Positions 10,427 through 23,327 of a stretch of DNA of 64,000 bases are shown one piece after another. Under the pieces are notes generated by a model, which made no database searches, was not told the DNA's origin, and saw only the letters and a program-made list of their open reading frames with translations. This stretch comes from Phylloscopus collybita. Lineage: Eukaryota; Chordata; Aves; Passeriformes; Phylloscopidae. Where the stretch lies: NCBI GenBank assembly GCA_027886175.1, contig JAJNNQ010000011.1:3162001-3226000 (forward strand). Direction: 5' to 3'. Each line of letters starts with the position of its first letter. Position 1 is the stretch's first letter. The translations under genes and the position numbers were made by a program.

Positions 10427-13400
10427 TCATTTAATTTTCCACACTGTGCTCCTCCTCCTGCTCATGGATAATCTGATCCCATCCCATGGTGAAATGTTGT
10501 GTTCTTGGTTTGAGTGGGTTGGTGGGCCAGACTGAGGGGCTGGATCTGTCTGCTTGGTTCTTTTTTTGAGGACAGCTTGTAATCTAATGATGCCATTGAA
10601 ATGATCAGTGGGTTCTCTGGCTCCTGATACGAATTTGTTGGGGTTCCCAGCGGCTGCTCCGTGGTGTTGTGGGATTTGTTCTGGTGGCCGTTCATCTTTT
10701 CCCCATTTTTGGGTGCTCCCTCCAGCCAGGACTGCATCAATTTGTCTCTTTTCTGTAGTTAAATCATCACATTCTTGGATTCCCAACTGATTTCTCTGAA
10801 CTTGTGGCAGCAGAAACTCTCCAGTGCTCTGATGCTCCCTGTGTAACACAGACAGGGACAGCACATGTTGGAGTGGGGAGAGGGGTGATTGCCTCTCACT
10901 TATTTTAGTGAAGCTTTCTCAACATTTTCCCTTTGCTGTTTCCCTTTGCAGCTGAACCAATTTCTGTTGCAGAGTCAGAGATCCTCACTCTGGGCTCTGC
11001 CTTTAGCTGTGCAAATTCTGTCTTTGTGAGCAGGCAGCTTGGGCTGAGGGACAGAGGGAATCAGCCCAATTCCTGCCCCAGGCAAGGAGCCCCTGGTGCC
11101 TTGTCCACACTTTTCCCCAGCAGTGTGAATTTGCATTTCTGAAGCTCCTCTCCTGGCTGCCTGCAACTGGAGCTTCTCTTCCTGGGCAACCACTGAATGA
11201 CTCATATGTGGCCCCCCAATAATTTGCTTTTTTTTTTCTATTTTGATTTTTATACAATATTTTATGTGTTTACAATACAATATTTTAAGTGTTTATGCGT
11301 GAAATTGTCACCTTTAAAGCTTTTCTGGTTTTGCAAAATGCAGCCTAAAGATAAACTTTGAAAAAGCCAAAAACCAAAATTTTGTCATCACATGTAGCCA
11401 CAGACAAACACACATAAAAACATTCCAAGGCAATAAATTTCTTTCTACTTCTTCTCCTAAGACAACAAATTGATCCTCACAGCCCTGGCCCAAACCAAAC
11501 TGACAATATAAAAGTAGGATATTGCAAAAACTTATTCTAATATTGTAATCTTGTTACTGAAACTGTGGGAAAACCCCAAACTCTCCAACAATATCTTTAG
11601 TGTTAGAGAGTCAAGGCATCACTTGATTCTGGCCAGGATGGGCAACAGAAATCATTTCATCCACACATAGCCCGGGGTGCAGAGAAAATCATTCCATGAC
11701 ATGTGAGCTTTACTGGATTTTCCCTAAACTTTTTACAGTCTGAACCCATAGAAATCCCTTGGTTTGATGTTCATTGCTTCCAAGTTGCTGAGGTCTCAGG
11801 ATTTGATTTCCTGTTGGACCCGGATTCCTTTGCCTCTGATGTTAATCAGGTCTGCACTCCTGGAATTCCTTCTCAGCCTTTTCCAGCCCAGGTGTCTGCA
11901 GCACTTCCAGGGGCAGTGTCTGGGGTGGGTGTTGGTTGCTGGTTGCTGATGGTCGTTGATGTTTTGTTGATGGTCGTTCTCTCTGTGGGGATCTTTTGGG
12001 CTCTTCCCAGTCTGGTGAGATGTTCAACTCATCTCTGCTGAGTGCTGTAACATCCCTTCAAATAAAACCTTGAAAATTCCTTTCCCCGGGGCAAAGGCCA
12101 ACCGAGGCTGAGTGGAGAAATGAAATAAAAAACAATTTTAAAGTCGGTCTATTTTCCACCCATCTGAGCCCAGCCAGCCCAGAGTGTGAGTCTGGCTGAG
12201 GCCCAGAGTGGAATTCTCCCGGTGTCTCCCCAGCCCCTGTGGCAGTGCAGGCACAGAAAGCCCTGAAGCTGCAGCAGTGGCAGCAAGGATTGGCCCGCAG
12301 TGCCTGGAGATGCCAAGGGAGGGTGCCCAGGCAGAGCATTCCAGCAGAGGATCTGTGGGCAGGCACAGGGGCTTCCCCCGCTGTGGAGCCCTGGCTGCTG
12401 CTCCCTTGCCTTCAGTGCAGGCTCAGCCGTGGCCTGTTTGACATTCCCAGGCAATTCCAGTTCCTTTGCTGAGCCTGGGAGAGCCATGGCTGGGGCATCA
12501 ATCATTTTGGGTTTTTATTTTCTCCAGCTTTGTTCTCTTTCTCGTGTCCATCCCATAACACTGAGGCTGTCTGGGGTTACAAAGTCACACAATGTTCTGG
12601 CTGGAGCAGAGAATCCTCAGTGCAGGTCCTGCAATTCCCTGTTAATCCTCAGAATTGTCAAAGCTCTACTTTAGTCCTGGGTAAGGTTACTTCTGAGATT
12701 CCTTGGACCCTCTCTGGGTCAATTCACCAGAAAACTTCAGTCAAAATATGTCCCAAACATTTAACCTTTTTCTCCACCATTTCTGTTTGTTTTTTTCAAA
12801 TACTCAAAGATATTTTTAGCCTGAAAACTGAGGCATTTCTCAGAGGCTTCTTCTACCACTTCTTCTTGTCCTCCTGACTGGAGCTGGAGTCACCCACACC
12901 CTGCATTAACCCAATCCCTGGGGGTGAGGTGAATTCTTTTGATGTTTTCTGCAAGGCTTGCCCCAATCAGGCTGGTGCTTCCCTGCATCCCTGCAGCAGC
13001 ACCGTCCATGTCTTTCCCATTTTCCCTTCTCCCTCTTGTTCCCACTCCAAGGCCAAACCCTGTTCACCATCCTGTGTGAGTGGGCATCCCCAGAAAGCAT
13101 CTTTTCCATCAAGGGCTGAATGGGAGCAGTGTGAGGAGGGAACCTGGTTCCAGATGGTGTCAGGATCTGAGACTGTGGGGTGCCTGGGTTTCAGAATCTC
13201 GTTTATTGTTCTTAGGTCCTGCACCATTCTGTGGATTCCATCTGATTTCCTGACTGGCAGCACAGGAGCATTACAGGGAGAGACCCCTGGCTCCAAAAGC
13301 CCTGCCTTTCCCTGGGGCTCAATACCAGGCTGTGAGCCCTTCCTTCCCTCCCTGGGAATAGGGGATTGCTTTTAGACCCCACTTGTCCTGGTGGCTTCAG

Positions 13401-14678
13401 AGGAATTTGGAGAGGCTGGGGATCTGATTTTCCCAATTTCCTTGGGGCTGCCCACACTTCTGGGCTCACTTCAGCCCTGGCCTTGCCAGACATTTGTCAC
13501 AGAGGTACAGGAGAACTAGCCTGTGTATCACCTTTGACAATATTAATTTGCATTCCCAATTTAGCCATTAAATCCCTTCCCAGTCAATGACAATCACATT
13601 TAGGAGCAATTGAAAATTCCTGCATTTCCAACCCATCCCCACCTCTGGTAATAGTGCTTGAATAAAACACAGCTGCTCATCTTTCCCACTTACCTCCTGA
13701 ATAATCAAACACATTTTTGGCCTTTTCCCCCTTAGGTGTGAGATTGAGAGTGGATGGAGAGGCCCCTGTGTCTGTGAGGAAAGGCCTCCTGTCGATGCAG
13801 AGCCACCCTGAATGTTCTCCAGGGCTCCAGTGCGGTGGGTCCCTGGTGTGATGGGAGCTCTGCCACCCCTCCCAGTCCATGTCCCTGCAGGGGTGGACTT
13901 GCTGCTGGTGAGGGTGCTGCTGTCTGTGCTTGCAGTGTCCTTGTGGCCTGCAGCTGGCAGCCTGATTCCTTGCCAGGGGCTGTTTGGGTGGGCTCTCCCC
14001 TGCCCAGGAGGGCAATGCCTCTGCCAGGTCCTTGTGGCCGAGCCGGTGCCCTGGGTGCTGGGGCCCCCTTGGGCCCTGGGCTTGATCCCTCAGGGGCTGT
14101 AGAAACTCTGCCATGGCCTTTGCCTTCCCCTTGGCCTTTTCCTCCTCCCTTCTTGCCTTCTTCCCCTGCTGTGCCTTTGTGACCAAGTGCTGCAGGGGCT
14201 TCTTCTGCCCCTCCTGCAGCCCCCCTGAGTTCCTGTGGGTGCTCATCCTCTGACAGCTGCTGAGCTTTCTGCAAAACCATTCATTTCTGCTGGGACCCAA
14301 ACAAAGTCATTCAAGGATAATCTCAATCCCTCCACGTAGAATCCACATTTCCCATCTTCTTCCTCTTTTCCATCATCCTTTTTCTTCCCAAATCGATTCC
14401 TGCTGCTGCTTCTTGCCTTCACCATATTCCTGCACACTGCCCTTCCCCCTTTCCCTTCCGAGCACACCAACACCATCCATCCCCTGTTGTCCAAATCCCT
14501 CCTTGACTTCCCTCATTGCCCCCTGGGTGTCCATGTCCTTAATTTCCTCTGGGAGAATGTGCAAACTGCCTCGACATTCCCACAAGGGACCCTTCAGAGA
14601 CATTTTGGGATCATCATCCCTTTTGCCAGGACGCCTTCCTGGCTTTCCCTTTTCCACCCTGCATGGGTGCCCTGCCAT
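10427..14678 (-). mobile_element. degenerate ERV1 (gammaretrovirus-like) provirus relic, antisense in intron A
   Basis: On the minus strand the retroviral order gag, pro, pol, env can be followed from high to low coordinates. 14300-13677 is a basic gag tail (KARREEEKAKGKAKA) running into a protease motif (FLTDTGASPSTL). 13296-12967 is reverse transcriptase (SPCNAPVLPVRKSDG, DLRTINEIL, KDAFWGCPL). 12505-12149 looks like the thumb/connection region (DAPAMALPGS). 10864-10427 is an env surface/transmembrane piece (HREHQSTGEFLLPQVQRNQL, GGSTQKWGKDE). Frames are broken by stops and indels and no LTR was identified. The relic is the intron of zinc-finger copy A and lies antisense to it. The same relic occupies copies B and C. 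Confidence 0.75.
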
Positions 14679-14842
14679 GTTTCTTCCCTGAAGATCCCAG
14701 TGTCCTCCCTGATGAGATTTTCAGTGCTCTCTCCCTGCTGACTCTTCCCACCCCCCCCGATCTGTCTCTCGTCTGTCTCCTGGACACTCTCGGGTCCCCA
14801 GTCAATCCTGGGGGCAGGAGGAGAAGGGAAGGAGAAGCAGGG

Positions 14843-16274
<1,432 letters not shown>

Positions 16275-16660
16275 AGGAAGCCCTGGGAGTGCCCTGAGAG
16301 CGGGAAGAGCTTCGTGCGCTGCTCCAGCTCCATCCCCCGTGGGAGGATCGGCGTTGGATGATCCCCAGTGACCCCTGTTGGGCAGAGCCCTTGTGATCCC
16401 TGTTGGGAAGACACCTGGCTGGGGGGCTCCACATCTTCTTGGCTCCCTGTGGGCACCTGGATGAGCACAGGGGCAGGAACATCCATCGGACACAGACCGA
16501 CATTGGGAATTCCTTGGGCATAGTAGATTTGTTGACTTTCAACCCCTGAATCTTTTGCATTCAATCCTCTCTTCTGGTGGCCTCAAGGAATACTGGATGG
16601 TCTTGGAGGTCTTTTTCAACCTCAGGGATTCCACAATTTTGATTTTCTGTTTTTCAAGAG
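16275..16660 (+). other. 3' flank/UTR of zinc-finger copy A
   Basis: This contains a decayed extra finger-like stretch (ECPESGKSFVRCSSS) after the stop, then about 280 bp conserved downstream of copies B (50817-51200), C (59613-59336, minus) and the remnant at 42680. No clear AATAAA is seen before the LTR starts at 16661. Confidence 0.55.
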
Positions 16661-17336
16661 TGTCCTAGTGTGATGTTACGTTGTTTATATCCTGAATTGT
16701 CTGTTGGGTTTATGCTGGATATTACACTCTGTACCTTTAATATTGGGTCTGAGAGTAAAAATCTGGTGAGAAGTGCACAGTTTGTTTTCAGAAATTTCCC
16801 CTTCTGTGCTGGCCTTGAGAGTGGGAGTCAATAACACAGAGACATGAGACAGTGAGGGGTTTTTTTCCCCTCTCTCTTTTTCCCTTCTTTTTTTTTTAGT
16901 TAGTGAATCTGGCTGAGGCGGACAAGCTTCAGTTTTCTTTTTCCTGTTTTTTTTCTTTGTTTCCCTTTTTATTTGCTTTTCTTTGGAACTGTTCAAACCT
17001 CTCCAAACTGAGGACCTGGGGGTCTCCGGGGGAGCTTGCACCTGGGACCCACCAAGATCCACCCTGCGCAGCAACTTTTCCCAGTGCTGAAGTTACTGAG
17101 AGTAGAGCAACGACCTACAGAAGCGACTTCTTTCCGAATTTGTCATCTCTCCAGAGCAGCACAAAGTTCTTGTCATCTGGTATTGTTGAATTTATTGTGC
17201 TGGGGAGTGCTTTGCCAGTTTAATTAAACAGGTTTCTTTCCACTTCTCTTTGAGGAGGTCACTCCTGAACCCGTTGGGGGAGGGGAGGGAGAGCCCCTTA
17301 GGAGGTTTCCTCCCAAATTTGCCCTAAACCACTACA
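16661..17336 (+). mobile_element. solo LTR, ERVL-type (TGTCCTAG...)
   Basis: It begins TGTCCTAGTGTGATG and ends CCCAAATTTGCCCTAAACC followed by ACTACA. The same start and end occur at 35403-36045, and the LTRs of the ERVL provirus (22380-23016 and 27844-28482, opposite strand) are related. An ATTAAACAGGTTTCTTTCC polyadenylation region lies at about 17223. No target-site duplication is visible. It abuts the end of the zinc-finger A 3' region. Confidence 0.7.
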
Positions 17337-17818
17337 CATCTCTTGCTCATCTCATGGTCTTTATGACCCCATGGCCATGGTTAGGTCATGGTCACCTTAT
17401 GGTCATGGTCATGAAATGCTCATGGTCATCAAATGGTCATGGTCATATTGTGGTCAACACATTGCCACAGTCACGTTCATGGTCACAGTTGTAGTCATGT
17501 AACGGTCATTACCTGAGCACCATCATCTCATGTTCATGGTCGTCTACTGATCACAATCACCTCATACTCATGGTCCTCTCATGGGCACGATCTCATGCTC
17601 ATGGCTGTGTCATGGTCATCTGATGGTCACGGTCTTCTCATGGCCATGATGACCTCATGGCCATGGTTGTGTCATGTTCATCTCATGGTCAGCTCATGAT
17701 CTCAATCACCTCATAGCTGTGTCATGGTCATGTGATGGTCACAGCCCTCTCATGGTCATGATCATCTCATGGGCATGGTCACAGTCACAGTCATGGCATG
17801 GTCATGATCATCTCATGG
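17337..17818 (+). repeat. CATGGTCAT minisatellite, segment 1
   Basis: Irregular tandem array of ATGGTCATCTC / CATGGTCATGGTCA words with ACAATCA and CACAGTCA variants. It is interrupted at 17819 by a retroviral block and resumes at 19612 and 20229. Open frames in it are compositional. Confidence 0.8.
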
Positions 17819-18626
17819 TGTCTAGGTTTGAACAACAGGTGTCTGCTGAGGAAGGAGGAGCCTCCCTTGGAATGGAGAATCCAAACCCCCTTCCTGTGAA
17901 TTATTATAATTTTGAAAATTCAGAGACTCTCAGGCACAGCTATGGGGACAGGAATCACAGTTCTTTCCTGGTGTGTATAACCAGGCAAACAAACACCACC
18001 ACCCACAGCATTGATAACAAACAGAACCAGGAGCCCAGGAACAGCTTCCCTGAGTGCGGCACTTTCCCCTGGGGTGCAGTTCCGGGCACAGCCGGCAGGG
18101 GCGCTGGTGGCTCCCGGTGGGCAGGGCAGGTGCGATGATCCCCCCGCGGCTGCAGGGGGCGCTGTGGCGCGGGCTCGGGGAGCGCGCAGTGATGGCAGCT
18201 TTGTCCGGGACGGGAAGGGATGGAGGAGAGGCTTTGCTTCACAGAGCCCTGGGGCTGCCCATCCCAGTGCCCCTGCAGGACTCTCGGCAGCAGCAAGCTG
18301 GGCCTGCAAGATGCAGCAAGCAGGGGGTGCGGGGCTACAGTGCAGCCAAAGCTTGGAGCAGTGCTGAAGAAGCAGCAGGGGTGGGAGAGCAGCAGCCCAG
18401 CTCCCAGCAGAGCAGAGTGGGTTGAGCTCAAGATCCCAGGCACTCGAGCAGAAGGGGACAGGTCCCTTTTTTAGTGAGGTGGGTGTTAATAAGTCCCAGA
18501 TCAGTGGCTGCTCTTGCAGGCAAAGGCTCACCCCACAGCAGAAGAAAGCAGGACATAGCTGGGTTCCAGCAGCAGCAGCAAATTCCCTTCCCCAAGCAGC
18601 AGCTCCAATTGTCCTCCCCCAATGCC

Positions 18627-18745
18627 GAGAGAGAGAGAGAGAGAGAGAGAGCCAGCAGCTGCCCCAGCTCCATCTTTTACCTGAGAGAGAGAGAGAGAGA
18701 GAGAGTGAGAGAGCCAGCAGCTGCCCCAGCTCCATCTTTTACCTG
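18627..18745 (+). repeat. (GA)n with duplicated ~62-bp unit
   Basis: Two GA runs (18627-18650 and 18683-18712) are each followed by the same 32-bp word beginning CCAGCAGCTGCCCCAGCTCC. This makes a two-copy tandem repeat with a period of about 62 bp. Confidence 0.75.
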
Positions 18746-18793
18746 CCCAATTCTCACGGTATCCCTGCCCCTTGGAGAGAAACTTCCAAATAA

Positions 18794-19267
18794 TGTTGTG
18801 TTGTGCCTTTAACATTACCCTAAGGTTGCCAAGGTGGGTTTGCTTTGGGGCTTCTCCCTCCCCAGAATAGAATTACCTGGCCAATCCAAAGGGGTTTGAT
18901 TTTAATATAAGGGGTTTCCTTGCCACCCCTGGAAAAATTCCAAGGAGGTAATCAAAGGGATTGGCCAGGAGGGAAATGGCCCACCCCTCCCCAAAGGGGA
19001 TTTGACCCTTAGGCTGCCCTTCTGCCCTCGGGTCACACCCCTCCCTCTCAGATTGGTTGGTTCACTGCCCGTCCCTCTTCCCCCTCTCCTGGGTAAAACC
19101 CAGAGAGAGCCGCATGGTCTTTGTTCTGCCCTGGGAGTCACACTGTTCAGAAGTCCTGCAGGGACTGGAATAAACCTCTGGATGAAACTTCCATGCAGAT
19201 CCGGTCTCCTATCTTCACTGATGGTCCTGCCTTTCTGAGAGGGTCACACAGGATTTATCCTGCCACA
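18794..19267 (+). mobile_element. probable nested LTR
   Basis: It starts TGTTGTGTTGTGCC and ends ATCCTGCCACA, with AATAAA at 19169-19174 followed by a U5-like tail. Flanking hexamers (AAATAA and GCTCAT) do not match, so the ends are tentative. Confidence 0.4.
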
Positions 19268-19611
19268 GCTCATTGCCGCACCCCCGGTCTGACACTGCCT
19301 GGAGCCTTGGGACAAGCCCGGACTTGCCCGAGTGGTCTGTGCTTGTAGCTGGCAGTGCCAAGAGAATATCCCTGTGGGACGAACCATGGAGTTGTTCTCC
19401 CAGCACGGCTACCTCGGGATATCCCTGTCCCAAGCTGTGATTACTCACAGCTTTAAGATAAGAGAAGTGCAACCAGATGCCCTTCTCCCCCGAGCTTGAT
19501 CACTTTTTGTGTTTCCTCCAGTACCCAGTTGTTAGTGTTTCCTAGCAACTTATGGGGAAAAGTTCTGTAAATAAAAAGGAACAAAAGGAAAGAAACCTAA
19601 CCTGCAACACA

Positions 19612-19845
19612 CGGGCATGGTCACAGTCACAGTTACCACATGGTCATGGTCACCTCGTAATCATCTTGTGGACTATTCATGGCCACAATCATTTCATGGT
19701 CATCTCACGGTCATGGTTGTCTCATGGTCAACTCATTGCCACAATCATATCATGGTCATGTCAGGATCATAGGTGAGTCATCATCATGGCCATTTCATGG
19801 TCATTGTCATGGTCATCTCATGGTCATGGCCATCTCATGGTCATG
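19612..19845 (+). repeat. CATGGTCAT minisatellite, segment 2
   Basis: Continuation of the same array between the composite block and the solo LTR at 19846. Same words (CATGGTCATCTC, ATCATTTCATGG). Confidence 0.8.
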
Positions 19846-20228
19846 TGTAGCAATGGAGAACAAAGACACACGGACCTCCTTGCTTGCTCCGAAGATCATT
19901 TATTGTAACGAACCGAGCCTTTTTGAACTCATAATTTAACCCAAACTTCACCAAACTTTACTGAAACAAGCACACATTGGCTGCCTGTCACTGCAGTGTC
20001 GCTGTTGATGCGTCCCTTTAGTCAGTCAGCTCATGTGGTGTCCACACATCTCCCCAACCAATCACTGCCTCACCCACAACGTGACCACCAACCCACTCTC
20101 TGTCAATCTGACCTGCAGCTGAACCCTTCCCAGAGTGCTTTTTGGTGAATAAAAGTGAACGGAAGTGAACAGGATTTAACAAAGGTGGAAAAGGTCCTTA
20201 TTCTGCAAGGCTTTCCTTATTTCCCACA
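19846..20228 (-). mobile_element. solo LTR in the minisatellite, near-perfect 6-bp TSD
   Basis: On the minus strand it starts TGTGGGAAATAAGG and ends CATTGCTACA, 383 bp, with AATAAA (plus-strand TTTATT at 19899-19904) near the end. The flanks are GTCATG (19840-19845) and GTTATG (20229-20234), a 6-bp duplication with one mismatch. Six bases is typical of ERVK/alpharetrovirus-type integration. Confidence 0.7.
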
Positions 20229-20745
20229 GTTATGGTCATCACCATCATCTTCTGGTCATGGTCATCTCATGGTCTTGATCACCACATAGCTGTGGTGCAT
20301 TGTGATCATCTCATGGTCACCTCTTGGTTGAGATCATGTCATGGTCACAGTCATGGTCATCTCAAGGCCTTCATCATTTCATGGCCATGGTGGTGTCATG
20401 GTCATCTCATGGTCATCTCATTGTCACAATCATCCCATGGTCATCTCATGGTCATGGCCATCTCATGGTCACAGTCATTTCCTGATCACCATCATCTTAT
20501 GCTCATGGTCATCTCACTGTAACGGTCATCTCTGGATTGTCACCTCATGGTCATCTCATGGCCACGATCACATCAGGGTCACCTCAAGGCCATGGTTGTG
20601 CCATGGCCAACCCATGGTTATCTCTTGGTCCGAATCATCTCAGGGTCAGGGTTGTGGTTGTGTCATGGTCACAGTCATGGTCATCTCAGGGTTGTGTCAT
20701 TCATGGTCACTCTCATCTCACAGCCATGGCTCATGTCATGGCCAT
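20229..20745 (+). repeat. CATGGTCAT minisatellite, segment 3
   Basis: Last part of the array. It ends at the 3' LTR of the minus-strand ERV1 element. Confidence 0.8.
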
Positions 20746-21171
20746 TGTTGGGAGCGGCGGGAGATGAGTCACTCAATATGACTGATCAACAAGTCTCAGT
20801 TTATTGCAATAATCCGTGTACATTTATAGCATAGATAATGAAGCTCATACATAGTGCTAAAGCAAGCTCATCATTGGTCCGCTATAAAAGGTTGCTTTGC
20901 ATAGTCCCACCTGCCCATGGCGAACTTGTGGTTAGCTCGGTTACCTTCTTCCCCATTTTACTAACTGCATGGTCCTGTTTAATTGTAAACAATTTATCTG
21001 TCTCAAGGGCGTACTGTCCTTGTCCCTCATTAGTGGCAGCTGGATTGAGCTGCCTCAGTCAGCACTTTTGTCTGGACGAGCACATCCCTCAAAGGGATGG
21101 GCCCCTTGTCATGCAACCATTGCTCAACATCCCGCGGCCATTCTCCAACATTCTGAAACCATTTCCCAACA
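20746..21171 (-). mobile_element. 3' LTR of an ERV1 provirus, with polypurine tract
   Basis: Minus-strand reading: TGTTGGGAAATGG...GCTCCCAACA, 426 bp. It contains GGACCAATGA (CCAAT), GCTATAAATG (TATA) and AATAAA (plus-strand TTTATT at 20800-20805) in the expected order. The adjoining 21172-21192 is a polypurine tract (AAAGAAAACGGGGGAAT on the minus strand), placing retroviral internal sequence at higher coordinates. The outer edge abuts the minisatellite. Confidence 0.8.
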
Positions 21172-21527
21172 ATTCCCCCGTTTTCTTTAAAGGCTATTAA
21201 AATACAGTAACTAATTCAATCAACCTGTCTTAAGTTAGTCACTAGATCACATCACAAGCCTAAACTAAGCAATCTCTAATCGTTACATGGGAAAGGGGTG
21301 ATCCTATCTGACCGTACAGTGCAAAATCTTCCGACCACCTATCTCAAATTTTCACCTTTCTCCCCCTTTCCCTTGTTAATAAAATACCTCTCAACATATA
21401 AAACCTCAAAGTAAGGCTTATTCATCTGTTATACCTATCAAATATAATCTAAACCATCACCTAACTGTTGGCGTTGCAGTAGCATAACTTCAAATCTTTC
21501 TAGGCGGCTCTTAACAAATAAAATAAC

Positions 21528-22312
21528 TTATTTAGTATGTAAGGGCCAAAAGTTAGCGTAGGCAAAATTATCACAATCGGTCCAATCAGAGTGGACATCA
21601 AAGTTATCAGCCACGGCAATTGGTTGATCAAAGATTTGAACCATCCTTGCTGTGCTTCTCTCTCTTCCTTTCGGCGGGCAAGCCTCTCTCAGCTCGGCCA
21701 TGGTATCTCGGACGACTCCGGTGTGATCGGTGTAGAAGCAACACTCTTCTCTCAGGGCAGCACAGAGGCCTCCCTGTTGCATGAACAAAAGATCTAGCCC
21801 CCGCCTGTTCTGCAAAACAACCTCGGAAAGAGAGGAGAGTGATTTTTCTAAAAAGGATATTGACTTTTCAATTCTTCGCAGATCCTCGTCAGTCGGTACC
21901 TGCAGCTGTGACAAACTCTGCTGCTGGGTTGCAAGGGCAGAAACACCCGTGGCAGCACCGGTTGCTCCTATACTGAGTAGCATGGCTACTGTTGCATCTG
22001 TTAGCAGCGCTCTTTTTTGGAGTTGAATAGATGGAGCTGAGTCGATGGAGTCTTCTATTAGACGGTCTACTTCTGCCTCAGAGTGGTATAAAATTCTGGG
22101 GATGATAATAACTAGCACACAAAAATCGTTAGAGTCATCAAAAGATGAGATAAGCACACAAGGACTGACTCCTGTGCGTGGCAAACCCACGTGGCTGGTG
22201 CAGACGGGATGGCCCATTTGTGGCTTTTGTTAATGCTAACAAGGGTTTTACAACCACTGCTCTTTTGTTCTGCCAGGACCTTGTTGCCAAAACACAGCCC
22301 TTGACCTATCAC
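21528..22312 (-). pseudogene. env: ERV1 env remnant (surface C-terminus and transmembrane subunit)
   Basis: The minus-strand frame 22217-21528 carries a fusion-peptide-like hydrophobic run (TVAMLLSIGATGAATGVSAL), then a gammaretrovirus-type immunosuppressive-like segment (LQNRRGLDLLFMQQGGLC) and the CX6CC pattern (GLCAALREECC). An upstream frame, 22312-22112, gives part of the surface subunit, so a frame break lies between. After CX6CC the frame loses the expected membrane anchor. It is followed by the polypurine tract and LTR. The upstream end is cut by the ERVL provirus at 22380. Non-functional relic. Confidence 0.75.
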
Positions 22313-22379
22313 ATGAATCAGGGTGATCCCCCTTCGTGCTGTGTCCCACCTGCATTGGGGTCAATTATTAAAATCTGAA

Positions 22380-23016
22380 TGTGATGGTTTGAGGCCAATT
22401 TGGGAGGAGAATTCCGAGGGAAAACCCTTCCCCCACCCCCCTCCCCTCTCCCAGCCGGTTCGGGAGAAAACTCGTTGGAGAGAGAAAGTGGAAAGAAACC
22501 TGTTTATTAAACCAGCAAAACACTCCCCCAGCGCAATAGATCAAACAATACCAGATGATGACTTATGGAAAGCAAAGTCCCTTTTATAGATGGTTTCTCC
22601 TCTCGGTTCCTTTCAGCAGTGGTGGATGTTGCTGCGAAGGGTAGCTCCCAGTGGATCCAGGTGTCGGCTCCCCCGGCGGCCCCCGCCGGGTCCTCGGTGT
22701 GGGGGAGGTTTGAACCGTTCCAAAAAAAACAGGTGGAAAAAAGGGAAAAAAGAAAAGAAGGGAAAAAAAAGAAGGAAAAAAATTGCGAAGCTTTTCAGCC
22801 CTAACTAAGCTAAGCTAACTACAGCAAAAGCAAAGCGAAAAGAGAGAGCTGCAAGGGGAAAAAAAAAAAAACTGCATCTCCGCGCCGGTGACTCATATTC
22901 TCAAGGCCAGTCTGTGCAATTCCTGAAAACAACTTTGCACTTTCTCCCCGTTACTCTCAGATCTGACATAAACCAAACAGACGATTGGGGATACAGTGTA
23001 GCATCAACCCAGGACA
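22380..23016 (-). mobile_element. ERVL provirus 3' LTR
   Basis: Minus-strand reading: TGTCCTGGGTTGATG...AAACCATCACA, 637 bp, with AATAAACAGGTTTCTTTCC near the end. Nearly identical to 27844-28482. Immediately inside lies a polypurine tract (GGGGATAAGGGGTGGAA on the minus strand, plus 23017-23033). Confidence 0.85.
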
Positions 23017-23033
23017 TTCCACCCCTTATCCCC

Positions 23034-23327
23034 ATATCGTCAGCATATAACCAAAGCCAGTATACATTCTGCATCACACATTTATAAAATGTCCATTCAT
23101 TCTCCCCACAAGGTGCAATACCCATCATATCCCTGTTACATCCCACACCAAGCCACTGAATCCAGGCCCCAGGCAGAGCTACAGGATTCTCCATTCTCTT
23201 ATTTTGCTCACCCAAAACTCCCTCTTCCACTTACTCATACCTTCAATACCACTTACTCATACCTCCAGCACTTGCTCGTACCTTCAGCACTTGCTTACAC
23301 CCTCTCACGTATACATTTCCTTCTATT
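23034..23327 (-). other. deletion scar between pol and polypurine tract, with short tandem repeat
   Basis: Integrase core and any env are missing. What remains is an open minus-strand stretch (23230-22901, Trp/Cys-containing: GENEWTFYKC) of unknown origin and, at 23227-23305, about four 19-22-bp units with the core CACTTACTCATACCTTCA. Confidence 0.5.

Larger units (their letters stand above)
17819..19611 (-). mobile_element. composite LTR-derived block inside the minisatellite
   Basis: The minus strand starts TGTGTTGCAGGTTAGG and ends CAAACCTAGACA, consistent with LTR-type TG...CA ends. The low-coordinate end (17819-17945) is homologous to 52843-52974. The block contains CpG-rich sequence at 18050-18210, duplicated GA-rich units at 18627-18745, and another LTR-like piece from about 18794 to 19267. 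No clear target-site duplication was found. Its internal history is probably nested. Confidence 0.5.

Noticed and set aside
17674..18138. Plus-strand frame containing MENPNPLPVNYYNFENSE
   Set aside because: The same word appears at 52860-52960 only through LTR nucleotide homology; no protein family fits.
17337..20745. Possible CRISPR-like array in the CATGGTCAT repeats
   Set aside because: Units are contiguous and degenerate with no unique spacers; this is a minisatellite in a eukaryotic genome.
22565..22804. Plus-strand frames inside the ERVL LTRs
   Set aside because: They occur identically in both LTRs and read against the element; they are compositional.
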